Position numbers and translations under genes: made by a program. Of a stretch of DNA of 36,057 nucleotides, positions 24,601 through 32,755 are shown piece by piece. The notes beneath the pieces were generated by a model. That model was not told where the DNA came from and searched no databases. It saw nothing but the letters and a program-made list of their open reading frames with translations. The first letter of the stretch is position 1. Every line of letters begins with the position of its first letter. Source of the DNA: CAIVPM01 sp964477265 (GTDB lineage Bacteria > Bacteroidota > Bacteroidia > Chitinophagales > Chitinophagaceae); the NCBI GenBank assembly GCA_964477265.1, contig CAYZDJ010000025.1, positions 1 through 36,057 on the forward strand, in the 5' to 3' direction.

Positions 24601-24937
24601 GCACTACAACTTCTCCCTCTTCATTGGCAGACTCTTTAATTTTTACAGTAATGTTATCTCCGTTTTTTACAGACACCTCTTTTGTTGCAAAACCTGTGTG
24701 CGTAATTTGTAGTTTATACTGTTTGTCTTCAGGTAGCTTGATAGTAAAATTTCCTTGCTCATCAGTAACAGTACCACGTTTTGTACCTGAAATAAATACT
24801 GACGCATTAGGCAAGGGTTTACCTGTAGAATCATTTAATACTTTACCTTTTACAGTGCCTGCAGTTTGGGCAAAAAGGAAGTTGCAGCAACATAAAGCCA
24901 CAACAATGGCAATCATTTTCGTTAGATTTCTATACAT
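21692..24937 (-). CDS. SusC/RagA family TonB-linked outer-membrane transporter
   Basis: 1081 residues. Signal peptide (1-23), carboxypeptidase-regulatory-like domain (about 27-105, GTVKGKVLNDSTGKPLPNAS then VFISGTKRGTVTDEQGNFTI), then a TonB-dependent plug (about 120-235) with DNSPLYIIDGVQVESG and the SusC signature YGARGANGVIIITTK. The rest is a large beta-barrel ending with the terminal aromatic strand FIFGLNVTF. It imports ligand captured by SusD using TonB energy. No STN domain precedes the plug, so there is no obvious direct signalling to an anti-sigma factor. The gap to SusD is 20 bases, so they are one operon. Confidence 0.97.
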   Translation of the reverse strand: MYRNLTKMIAIVVALCCCNFLFAQTAGTVKGKVLNDSTGKPLPNASVFISGTKRGTVTDEQGNFTIKLPEDKQYKLQITHTGFATKEVSVKNGDNITVKIKESANEEGEVVVQTGLGGTVKKKELTGSVATVGAKDLKDMPINNVGEMLGGRLAGLTATTTEGSPDADIKIRVRGGGSITQDNSPLYIIDGVQVESGLNGVVLQDIQDITVLKDAAALSVYGARGANGVIIITTKSGKVGEPKVTYNMFYGIKNLPKTLGVMSPYEFVQYGYERNVNSSTDSSTYVKDFGPFDTFKYYKNAKAIDWQKEVLGNSGHTQMHNIGVTGGVNKWTYNFSYTFNDDKAIVLNSSYKRHQLNLKNEFKLSNKLKATLGTRYTNQTVLGAGVSDDKGTAYNRLRNSVKYRPFLSAGQDITDEDPFAEDNPGNGLALINPFRVIFSEYRRKTTTQYNITASLTYNINKRLTFKSTFGYDRKDILDRQFTDSLSSLSINYGSKMPVVGLDTTKTYSLNNSNILTYSIKNYKKKHDIEVIVGEETVELNGDARQNLSRYYPNFISKDDAFNNPQLGQLDPAYPKHTAYKSTQLSFFGTVRYNYLKKYLFTYTYRRDGSSKFINENRWGNFMSGSVAWRVSNEKFMDKVKFINDFKIRASYGSVGNNRIADYLFLSTFNNQTYYYGVNGQQIPAYSTTELANEKLKWEALVNFNLGFDMTILKNRLDISFDYFNNKSSDLLLRVPIAPTFGFTSQTQNIGRTSSSGFELQLNAVVIKKKDGLNWNSNFNISFSKNKVDELGLGMQYINTTPSWGVNGPPSDYITQIGKPVGSMVGYVYDGFYKVEDFNYNSATMQYTLKPGTVNNSSIIGAVQPGSIKFKDLNGDTVVDASRDRTIIGNPNPKFTGGWNNQLTYKNWDLSVFINFSYGNDIYNANKIEFTNGYINRSNMIKEMEGRWKTVAEDGTKIQWANGNNVYGAAPTVLAARNANANMWMPLTAGGAFHSHSWAIEDGSFIRINNITVGYNFPVKTLVKLGVSRLRLYATANNLAVITKYTGYDPEVSVSKNPLTPGLDYSAYPKSRSFIFGLNVTF

Positions 24938-25147
24938 ATTTTAATTTCTTTTTTTTAATAACACCAGTATTGCTTTTAAGATATTATTAAAATTGCTTTT
25001 GTAGATGACAAAGTTTATAAATTACACAGGCATTTCAATTTTTTACCTTATAAATATAACCAGTTTTTACGCAAACGTTCACAAATAGATTTTAATCTAT
25101 CACTATAATCAAATGTAAGTTACACAAGGCTTTTAACGTAAAATAGC

Positions 25148-25711
25148 TTACAATTTTTCAAGACATTGCACTACCCTGCTAACAGGCAAACCCATAACAT
25201 TATAAAAATCGCCACTAATACTTTTTATGCCAACCACACCAATCCATTCTTGTATTGCATATGCACCTGCTTTATCATAAGGCTTATATTCATCAACATA
25301 AAACTCAATTTGCTCCTGCGTTAATACATGAAACACTACCTCTGTAACATCTGCAAAACTAATTTCATTATTTTGATGCAGTATAACAACACCAGTTATT
25401 ACCTGATGCCTGTTGCCAGAAAGTTTTTTTAAAAATTCAATGGCTTGCTTTCTATCGACTGGCTTACCAATTATTTCGTCATTTATTACAACTACAGTAT
25501 CTGCAGCAAGTATTGGCTTTACATTGTGTGTTAGCTTAGACGCAATTGTTTTTGCCTTCTCCCTTGCAATAAAAACTGGTACTTCACTAGCTGGTAAAGT
25601 AGATGAATATGTTTCATCTGAATTTGCAACTACAATTTCAAAGTCAATTTCTGCCCATTCAAGTAATTGCTTTCGCCTTGGCGATTGTGATGCTAAGATT
25701 ATTGATTGCAT
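25148..25711 (-). CDS. Maf family nucleotide pyrophosphatase
   Basis: 187 residues. N-terminal P-loop-like signature ASQSPRRKQLLEW, followed by AADTVVVINDEIIGKPVDRK, GNRHQVITGVV and YDKAGAYAIQEWIG. Maf proteins hydrolyse nucleoside triphosphates such as dTTP/UTP or modified pyrimidine nucleotides and act in house-cleaning or division arrest in the cytoplasm. The YDKAGAYAIQ stretch is that of the dTTP/UTP-type (YhdE-like) group. Single gene, divergent from L31. Confidence 0.95.
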   Translation of the reverse strand: MQSIILASQSPRRKQLLEWAEIDFEIVVANSDETYSSTLPASEVPVFIAREKAKTIASKLTHNVKPILAADTVVVINDEIIGKPVDRKQAIEFLKKLSGNRHQVITGVVILHQNNEISFADVTEVVFHVLTQEQIEFYVDEYKPYDKAGAYAIQEWIGVVGIKSISGDFYNVMGLPVSRVVQCLEKL

Positions 25712-25861
25712 ACATTAATTTATCAGGTAAAATTAAAGACATAAGGTTTAATCAAGCGTTTTGGTAGAAAAAATGTCAGTGATATTATTGTACATCTACT
25801 ATATTTGCAAACTTATTGAAAAAATGTACGGCAAAATCCGTGCAGCCTAAACAAAAATTTT

Positions 25862-26116
25862 ATGCAAAAAGGTATCCATCCAGAAAGTTATCGTTTCGTT
25901 GTATTTAAAGATATGAGTAACGGAACAACATTTTTAAGCAAATCAACTGCTGCAACAAAAGAAACCATTACATGGGAAGATGGTAATGAATATCCTGTTA
26001 TTAAATTGGAGATTTCAAACACATCTCATCCATTTTACACAGGTAAAAATGTATTGGTTGACACAGCAGGACGTATTGATAAATTCAAAAAACGTTACGC
26101 TAAAAAAGAAGCTTAA
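25862..26116 (+). CDS. rpmE2: 50S ribosomal protein L31, type B
   Basis: 84 residues, start MQKGIHPESYRFVVFKDMSN. It lacks the CxxC zinc pairs of type A L31 and has the longer type B ending (HPFYTGKNVLVDTAGRIDKF then KKRYAKK). It is a large-subunit component at the subunit bridge. The leader of about 55 bases contains a small GTACGG/CCGTGC hairpin and a TATATTTG -7-like box at 25800-25807, without a good -33. A strong terminator follows. Confidence 0.96.
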   Translation: MQKGIHPESYRFVVFKDMSNGTTFLSKSTAATKETITWEDGNEYPVIKLEISNTSHPFYTGKNVLVDTAGRIDKFKKRYAKKEA

Positions 26117-26140
26117 TTTAATTTATTTAATGTAATTATA

Positions 26141-26170
26141 AAAAACCACTTCCTTGGAAGTGGTTTTTTA
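26141..26170 (+). terminator. Terminator after rpmE2
   Basis: AAAAACCACTTCC and GGAAGTGGTTTTTT form a hairpin with a two-base loop and a T-run, 24 bases after the stop. Confidence 0.88.
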
Positions 26171-26309
26171 TTTTGTACTTACATAGTTTAAATAAGAGAA
26201 GATAGTTAATAAAAACTTAATGGCAATATAAAAAAATGCTCTTAAATTTGTTTTTCAATTTAACGTCTAACTTATACAGTTAGATTAAAATAAATTTAAA
26301 CCAAACTTT

Positions 26310-29300
26310 ATGTACAACTCTACCCGTACCAATCCTACTGTTAATTCAGTTAGTGAGAAAAGTATTGCACAACCACGAACCTTTAGTTTACAACGTATAA
26401 ACCAAAGGTTTTTTTATTTGTGTTTATTAGTAATGTGCTTGCTATTTGCATTTAATAATGCAAAAGCACAAACAACCTACTACTGGAATTTTACAACTGC
26501 AGCTGCAACAAGTGGTAGCAATGCTAATTTAACTGTTGATACTTTTAAAAGAGGTAATAACTTTGGTACAATTACTACAGCTATTAGAACCACAACTTCT
26601 GCTTCATCTGCTTATTCTGGTTCATCTGGTGGTACTAATATTGGACAAGCAAATCAGAATGGTGCATTTAATAGCTCAACTACGGGATATTTTGAATTAA
26701 CATTAACCCCTGCAGCTGGTTACACTGTTCAAGTTACTGGATTAACTTTTGGTAGAAGAAGTACTGGCACTGGACCACAACGCTATGTTATAAAAACAAG
26801 TAAAGATAATTATGTGGATTCTTTAGCTGCTGATACAATCTCTGCAAATAGTGGCTGGGCTTTAGAACAGCCTTTCTCAGGCGGTACATCCTTTTCACAA
26901 TCTATAACATCTGCTGCTGGCACAGCTTTAACACTAAGAATATATGGTTATAATGGTACTTCTACTTCTTCAGGAACAGTTGTTTGGCGTATTGACGATG
27001 TAAACCTTACTGTTGTTGTTGCATCATCAGAAAACGCACCTGCTGCACCTACAAGTGGCGGTAATCAAAGTGTTTGTATTGGTAGCACAATACCAGACTT
27101 AAGTGCTACTGCACCAAGTGGTGCTGTTGTAGATTGGTATGCCAATGCAAGTGGTGGTAGTGCATTAAGCAGTGGTAGCAATACATATTCTACTGGACAA
27201 ACTACTGCTGGAACTTATACATATTATGCTGAAAGCAGAAACTCTCCTGGTACTTTAAAAAGTGCAAGCAGAACAGCAGTTTCACTTACCATAAATCCTA
27301 TAGTAACACCTAGTGTTAGTGCAAGTGTTGATGACAGTACACCAACACCAGGGCAAACAATTACATTTACAGCAACACCAACAAATGGTGGTGCTTCTCC
27401 AACATATCAATGGTATAAAAATAATAATCCTATTAGCAGTGCAACAAACTCTAGTTACGCTACAAGTAGTAATTATGCAAGCAATGACGTGTTTTATGTA
27501 ATTGTGACCTCAAATGCTCCATGTGCTTCTCCTGCAACAGCTCAAAGTAGCGACATAACCATAACAATTGATAATTCAGCCTGCTCTGACACACCACCTA
27601 CAGCAAATGCATCTGCATCAAATACAAGTGTATGTAGTGGTGGTAGCAGCAGTTTAAGTTTAACTAGTTTAGGTGGTCAAACAGGTTATACATTCCAATG
27701 GCAAGACTCAACTATTGGTGGAAGCTGGAATAATATTAGTGGTGAAACAAATTCGACATTATCTGCGTCTAATATTACTGTTAGTACCTGGTACAGATGT
27801 GTGGTTACCTGCTCTAATACGAGTTTATTTACAGCTTCAAATTCAGCATCAGTAGCTGTTATAGCAAATGAAACTCCATTGGTTTCAATTGCAAGTAGTC
27901 TTTCTCCTGCATGTGCTGGTACAAATGTTACCATTACCGCCACTCCTACTTTTGGTGGTAGTTCTCCAACATATGCATGGTATAAAAACTCTAATTTAGT
28001 AAGTGGTGTAACTGGTGCTACATATAGCTCTACATCATTTGCTGATGGCGATGTAATTTATACTGTAATGACATCAAACCATCAATGCCTTGCTACACCA
28101 ACAGCTACTTCAAATGGCATTACCCAAAATATTACAGCGAATGTTGCTGCAAGTGTTTCAATTGCAACAAGTGCTAATCCTGCTTGTGCAGGTGCTAATG
28201 TTACTTTTACTGCTACACCAAATAATGGCGGCAGTTCTCCTACATATCAATGGTATAATGGTGCATCACCAATAAGTGGTGCTAACAATAGCACTTATTC
28301 ATCTGCTTCATTAAGCAATAATGCTAACATATCAGTTGTTATGACATCAAATGTTACATGTGTTACAGGTAGTCCAGCAACTTCAAACACAGTAATACAA
28401 GGTATCACAACAGTTGTTACCCCAAGTTTAACAATTGCATCAAACAATAACCCTGTTTGTATAAGTGGTAGTGCAAGGTTTAATATTAATCCAACAAATG
28501 GTGGTACATCTCCAACTTATGCATGGTATATTAATGGTGTTTTAAACCCAGACTCAACAGGAACAACTTACACAATAAACTCAGTAACAAATGGTGATAG
28601 TGTTTATGCTACAATGGTTTCAAATTTTGCTTGTGTTACAACAGCAAATGCTACTTCAAATGTAATTATCGAAACTATAGTTTCACAAGCAACACCTACT
28701 GTTTCAATTTCTGCAAATCCTGGCACCAACATTAATGAAGGTACTAACATAACATTTACTGCTACTACTACATTTGGTGGTGCATCCCCTTCTTATCAGT
28801 GGAAAGTTAATGGAAATAATGTTGGCACAAGTTCATCAACATATTCAAGCACCACTTTATTACATGGTGATGTAGTAAGTTGTGTATTAACTTCGAACTA
28901 TACATGTTTAACAACCAATACAGCAACAAGCAATAATTTAACAATATCAATTATAGGCAGTCAACCATTTACACCTGGTAATTTAATTGTATATCGTTCT
29001 GGCGACAGTGTAAATACTTTAACTACAAATGCTACCGCAATTTATCTTTCAGAGTATACTACTTCTGGTCAATTTGTACAAGCAAAACGTATTTCAAAAA
29101 ATGCTAGTGGTGTAAATTCTATTTATTGTAGTGGTTCTTCAACATCAGAAGGTATGATGACTTTGAACACTAATGGAACAAACCTTGTTGTACCAGGATA
29201 CTATACAACACAAGGATTGGCAAGCATAACGTCTGCAAATGTAGCAACCACAAAAGTTGTGGCACTTGTAGATGTAAATCAAAATCTTGATTCTAGTACA

Positions 29301-31607
29301 AGATTAACTCCATTAACAGGTGGCACAGATTGGGGAACAACTGGTAGCCCAAGAGGTGCAGCTGCAAATGGCAATGATATATATGTAACAGGTAGTACTG
29401 GAGGAATAAGATATGCTGCAAAAGGAACTGTAGGTCAATCAGTGCAACTTTCAACTTCTATAACCAATATGCGTAATGTTGCAATATTTAATGGTCAATT
29501 ATATGGTAGTGATAACTCAGGAACTACTTATAAATTAAGTTCAATAGGAACAGGTTTACCAACGACAAGTGGGCAATCATTTACCAATATTCCAGGCTTT
29601 CCTACATCAGCTGCTAGTGCACCTTATGCATTTTTCTTTGCAGATTTAAGTAGTAGCGTTGCTGGTTTAGATGTGGTTTATGTTTGTGACGATGCTGCAA
29701 ATACAATTACTAAATATTCGCTGGCAAGCGGCACATGGACTTCAAATGGAACTGTTACAGCTAAAACAGTTAAAGGTTTAACTGCAAGCATTTCTGGCAC
29801 AACAGTAAAATTGTATGGAACTGCTGCAACAACCTCTCCTACTAGCACATATATATATACCTATACTGATGCAAGTGGCTATAATGGAAGCATAAGTGGA
29901 ACAGCTACTAACCTTGTTGATAGAACAAATGTAAGCTTGATAGCATTCAGAGGCATAGCATTTGCTCCAACTTCATTTACTACACAACCATCAAATACTA
30001 CAGTTTGTACAGGTAATACAACTTCTCTATCTGTTGCTATGACTGCTGGTACAAGTGCTTCAATTTATTCATATCAATGGCAGGCATCAGCAGATGGTAC
30101 AAATTGGGGTAATATTTCAAATGGCTTAGTATATGATAACGTAACTACTACAACTCTATCTATAAACGATCCAACAAATTTACACAACATTAAATATCGT
30201 TGTGTGGTAACATACATGGGTTGTATAACAATGATATCTAGTGTTGCTACATTAACAGTTATTACTACTGTTACACCAGCTGTATCTATATCTAGTTCAA
30301 CTGGCAGCAGCATATTGTGTAGCAGCAATCCAGTTACATTCAGCACATCTGGTACAAATGCTGGTTCTACACCTCAATATCATTGGTATATAAATAACTC
30401 TTTAATCACAACTTCGCCAACATTAATTTACAATAATGGCAATAGTTTAAATACAGGCGATGTAGTAACATGTATATTGGAAGCAAATAATACTTGCCAA
30501 ACAACTGCAACTGCAACAAGTAATGCATTAACATTGACAGTAAATCAAAGTCCTGAAGTTGCTGCAATTTCGTCAGAATATGGCACCACTACAACTGCAT
30601 TTACAATGTGTGTTGCAGGTAAAAGTGTTTCATTATACCCTACGCCAACAGTTGGTGTATGGTCAAGTTCAGACCCAGCAATAGCAACAGTTACAAATGT
30701 AAGTGGCACATCTTCTGCAACTGTTAATGCTGTTGCAAATGGTACTGCAACTATTACTTTCACTCGTACTACTTCTGGAACTACATGTACAGCTGCAAGT
30801 TCAGTTGTGGTGACAGTTCAACCACAAACTACTCCAAACGTTATCACTTCGGCTAGTGGCTTAAGCACTATGTGTGTAAATAAAACAGAAACTTTCCAAA
30901 CAGCATCAACAGGTGGTGTATGGAGTGCGTTAGGACGTGTTACTATCAATGCAAATACAGGTTTTGCCACAGCTACCAGTGCAGGTGCAACTACAATTAA
31001 ATACACTACTACCAATGCAAATGGTTGCAGTGCATCATCAATATTTAATGTAACTGTTAACCCTGCTCCAGCAACACCAAGTATTTCATTTGCTACAGGT
31101 ACAACCGGTATTTCTGGCTCTGGTGGATATTGCACTAACAAAACATTTACATTAGTGGGCAAGCCAACAGGTGGTGCATGGAGTAAAACAGGAGTTATCA
31201 GTATGCCTAATATACCAAGTGGTGGGCTTGTTAATACAGGTTCTATTACAGGTGGCTTTTCAGTAACTTATACTTATACTGATGCAAATGGTTGCAGCAA
31301 TAGCAGAACCATTCCTTCAAATATTGTAGCTTGCAGAGGAATAAATACAAACCTTGCAACTTCAACAGATAATACCCAATTGACTATTTATCCTAATCCT
31401 GCTCGCTCAGTTATTAACTTAAAAGTTAAAGTACTAATTGGTACAGGAAGCATTGTTATTACTGATTTGTATGGCAAGCAAGTTAAACAGCAAGCGTTAA
31501 GCATGGGTACAAATACCATAGATGTTTCAACTTTTGCAAAAGGAATGTATTTGGTAAGTATTGTTACAAACGATAAAAAAGTAACAGAAAAAATAATAGT
31601 TGAATAA
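26310..31607 (+). CDS. Giant T9SS-secreted surface protein with tandem Ig-like domains
   Basis: 1765 residues. An extended N-terminus precedes a signal peptide (hydrophobic about 34-48, cleavage near AKAQ at 51-54). Residues about 55-237 are a beta-rich domain (TTYYWNFTTAAA). An Ig-like domain with Cys (GGNQSVCIGSTIPDL, 250-264) follows. Tandem Ig-like units then occupy about 333-881, marked by GG.SPTY.WY at 360-369, 550-558, 641-649, 732-740 and 824-831, a period of about 91 residues. A different block without these marks (about 884-1215, NLIVYRSGDSVNTL onward) resembles a beta-propeller. More Ig-like domains and a Big_2-like one (WSSSDPAIATVTN) precede the T9SS tail at about 1685-1765 (LTIYPNPARSVINL to VTEKIIVE). 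It is probably a cell-surface or released adhesin-like protein; the ligand is unknown. Confidence 0.9.
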   Translation: MYNSTRTNPTVNSVSEKSIAQPRTFSLQRINQRFFYLCLLVMCLLFAFNNAKAQTTYYWNFTTAAATSGSNANLTVDTFKRGNNFGTITTAIRTTTSASSAYSGSSGGTNIGQANQNGAFNSSTTGYFELTLTPAAGYTVQVTGLTFGRRSTGTGPQRYVIKTSKDNYVDSLAADTISANSGWALEQPFSGGTSFSQSITSAAGTALTLRIYGYNGTSTSSGTVVWRIDDVNLTVVVASSENAPAAPTSGGNQSVCIGSTIPDLSATAPSGAVVDWYANASGGSALSSGSNTYSTGQTTAGTYTYYAESRNSPGTLKSASRTAVSLTINPIVTPSVSASVDDSTPTPGQTITFTATPTNGGASPTYQWYKNNNPISSATNSSYATSSNYASNDVFYVIVTSNAPCASPATAQSSDITITIDNSACSDTPPTANASASNTSVCSGGSSSLSLTSLGGQTGYTFQWQDSTIGGSWNNISGETNSTLSASNITVSTWYRCVVTCSNTSLFTASNSASVAVIANETPLVSIASSLSPACAGTNVTITATPTFGGSSPTYAWYKNSNLVSGVTGATYSSTSFADGDVIYTVMTSNHQCLATPTATSNGITQNITANVAASVSIATSANPACAGANVTFTATPNNGGSSPTYQWYNGASPISGANNSTYSSASLSNNANISVVMTSNVTCVTGSPATSNTVIQGITTVVTPSLTIASNNNPVCISGSARFNINPTNGGTSPTYAWYINGVLNPDSTGTTYTINSVTNGDSVYATMVSNFACVTTANATSNVIIETIVSQATPTVSISANPGTNINEGTNITFTATTTFGGASPSYQWKVNGNNVGTSSSTYSSTTLLHGDVVSCVLTSNYTCLTTNTATSNNLTISIIGSQPFTPGNLIVYRSGDSVNTLTTNATAIYLSEYTTSGQFVQAKRISKNASGVNSIYCSGSSTSEGMMTLNTNGTNLVVPGYYTTQGLASITSANVATTKVVALVDVNQNLDSSTRLTPLTGGTDWGTTGSPRGAAANGNDIYVTGSTGGIRYAAKGTVGQSVQLSTSITNMRNVAIFNGQLYGSDNSGTTYKLSSIGTGLPTTSGQSFTNIPGFPTSAASAPYAFFFADLSSSVAGLDVVYVCDDAANTITKYSLASGTWTSNGTVTAKTVKGLTASISGTTVKLYGTAATTSPTSTYIYTYTDASGYNGSISGTATNLVDRTNVSLIAFRGIAFAPTSFTTQPSNTTVCTGNTTSLSVAMTAGTSASIYSYQWQASADGTNWGNISNGLVYDNVTTTTLSINDPTNLHNIKYRCVVTYMGCITMISSVATLTVITTVTPAVSISSSTGSSILCSSNPVTFSTSGTNAGSTPQYHWYINNSLITTSPTLIYNNGNSLNTGDVVTCILEANNTCQTTATATSNALTLTVNQSPEVAAISSEYGTTTTAFTMCVAGKSVSLYPTPTVGVWSSSDPAIATVTNVSGTSSATVNAVANGTATITFTRTTSGTTCTAASSVVVTVQPQTTPNVITSASGLSTMCVNKTETFQTASTGGVWSALGRVTINANTGFATATSAGATTIKYTTTNANGCSASSIFNVTVNPAPATPSISFATGTTGISGSGGYCTNKTFTLVGKPTGGAWSKTGVISMPNIPSGGLVNTGSITGGFSVTYTYTDANGCSNSRTIPSNIVACRGINTNLATSTDNTQLTIYPNPARSVINLKVKVLIGTGSIVITDLYGKQVKQQALSMGTNTIDVSTFAKGMYLVSIVTNDKKVTEKIIVE

Positions 31608-31629
31608 TACTATTCATAACTACATAACT

Positions 31630-31660
31630 AAAAAGCCTTCAATAAAATTGAAGGCTTTTT
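31630..31660 (+). terminator. Terminator after the giant surface-protein gene
   Basis: AAAAAGCCTTCAAT and ATTGAAGGCTTTTT make a perfect stem with a 3-base loop and an adjacent T-run. It is 22 bases after the stop. Confidence 0.88.
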
Positions 31661-31872
31661 AGTTTTTGGCATTTAGCCTAGTGCTCTTAAATAACAACAC
31701 AAAAAATCAAAATATAGAGCCGCAAACAATTTATGTTAAGAAGTCAGAAAGAAACTATTTTTAAAAGCAATGCGATTAAATCATTTTATAGAATTAAATA
31801 AAGACTTCATTAACCATCATATTTTACTACGTTGTCTATAATATAGTATATAGAATCGTCCTATAATAAAAC

Positions 31873-31907
31873 AAAAAGCCGTTTAACAATTTGTTAAACG
31901 GCTTTTA
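31873..31907 (-). terminator. Terminator after rplT
   Basis: AAAAGCCGTTTAAC pairs perfectly with GTTAAACGGCTTTT. It is 17 bases beyond the L20 stop codon on the minus strand and is followed on that strand by a T-run. Confidence 0.85.
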
Positions 31908-31923
31908 TAATATTATTAAAAAA

Positions 31924-32268
31924 CTATTTTACCTGTGCAACAATAGCTTTAAAACTTTCAGGGTTATTCATAGCTAAATCAGCTAATACCTTTCTGTTTA
32001 ATTCAATACCTTTTACAGCACATTTATTAATGAATTGGCTGTAAGTCATACCTTCTTCACGAACTGCTGCATTAATACGAGCAATCCATAAAGCACGGTA
32101 TTCTCTTTTCTTTAATTTACGACCCACATAGCTGTAAGTCATACCTTTTTCTACAATATTCTTGGCAACGGTATATACGTTTTTACGTTTGCCATAATAT
32201 CCTTTGGCTTGGTCTAATATTCTTTTTCTGCGAGCTCTACTAGCTACTGCATTTTTTGAACGTGGCAT
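31924..32268 (-). CDS. rplT: 50S ribosomal protein L20
   Basis: 114 residues with the basic N-terminal extension and core typical of L20: MPRSKNAVASRARRKRILDQ, then AKGYYGKRKNVYTVAKN, then YRALWIARINAAVREEGMTY. It is required early in 50S assembly and binds 23S rRNA. It follows the L35 gene on the same strand after 115 bases. L20 often represses its own operon by binding a leader structure, but I cannot identify that structure here. infC, its usual neighbour, is not next to the pair. Confidence 0.98.
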   Translation of the reverse strand: MPRSKNAVASRARRKRILDQAKGYYGKRKNVYTVAKNIVEKGMTYSYVGRKLKKREYRALWIARINAAVREEGMTYSQFINKCAVKGIELNRKVLADLAMNNPESFKAIVAQVK

Positions 32269-32383
32269 ATCTATTTAAGATTTACAGGTTTTGATGTATT
32301 AATTTTATCGAAAACCTAATTTAACAAATCCCTAAAACTTTTAAACTTTACTTTAAACTCCCTTTAGGGTTGGGATTACATTT

Positions 32384-32581
32384 TTACTTCATTCCTAATA
32401 AACGATAAACGAAATCTTTATTGGCACTACCAATAAGTCCTTTTTGACGAAGTGCACGTTTACGCTTTGTAGATTTTTTAGTTAAAATGTGGCGTTTAAA
32501 AGCCTTTTGGAAAGTGATTTCTCCTGTGCCTGTTACTTTAAATCTTTTTTTGGCACTTGAATTTGTTTTTACTTTTGGCAT
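32384..32581 (-). CDS. rpmI: 50S ribosomal protein L35
   Basis: 65 residues: MPKVKTNSSAKKRFKVTGTG, then EITFQKAFKRHILTKKSTKRKRALRQKG in pieces, the standard highly basic L35. It is the first gene of an L35-L20 pair. On its 5' side is the oppositely oriented tsaD instead of infC. Confidence 0.97.
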   Translation of the reverse strand: MPKVKTNSSAKKRFKVTGTGEITFQKAFKRHILTKKSTKRKRALRQKGLIGSANKDFVYRLLGMK

Positions 32582-32755
32582 TATATAATCTTGTTAAGAT
32601 TACTCCCTGCTGGCGTTTCCAAACTGATGGAACTCTTATTGAGCCTTGTGGGAAATGAACCATTTTTTTAAATGGGTGGCAAATGTAGGGCGAGGAAAGG
32701 AAATACGCAAATGTTTATTGAATTGCCATTTATTTGCACTTATAAAACATTTTTT

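Larger units (their letters stand above)
31608..31923. other. 316-bp intergenic region holding two terminators
   Basis: No gene is recognisable. It contains the terminator of the giant gene near its left end and the L20 terminator near its right end. The middle (about 31661-31870) is AT-rich sequence in which I see nothing. Confidence 0.6.

Noticed and set aside
24399..24944. 181-codon plus-strand frame antisense to the SusC gene
   Set aside because: Composition is a shadow of the strong SusC coding frame, with no known domain.
26310..31607. Tandem DNA repeat as a CRISPR or satellite
   Set aside because: The period of about 270 bases is in frame and corresponds to protein Ig-like units.
32672..32755. 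Longer N-terminus for TsaD from upstream ATGs
   Set aside because: The added residues do not resemble TsaD and would cover the upstream control region; VILAIESSCDE is the family start.
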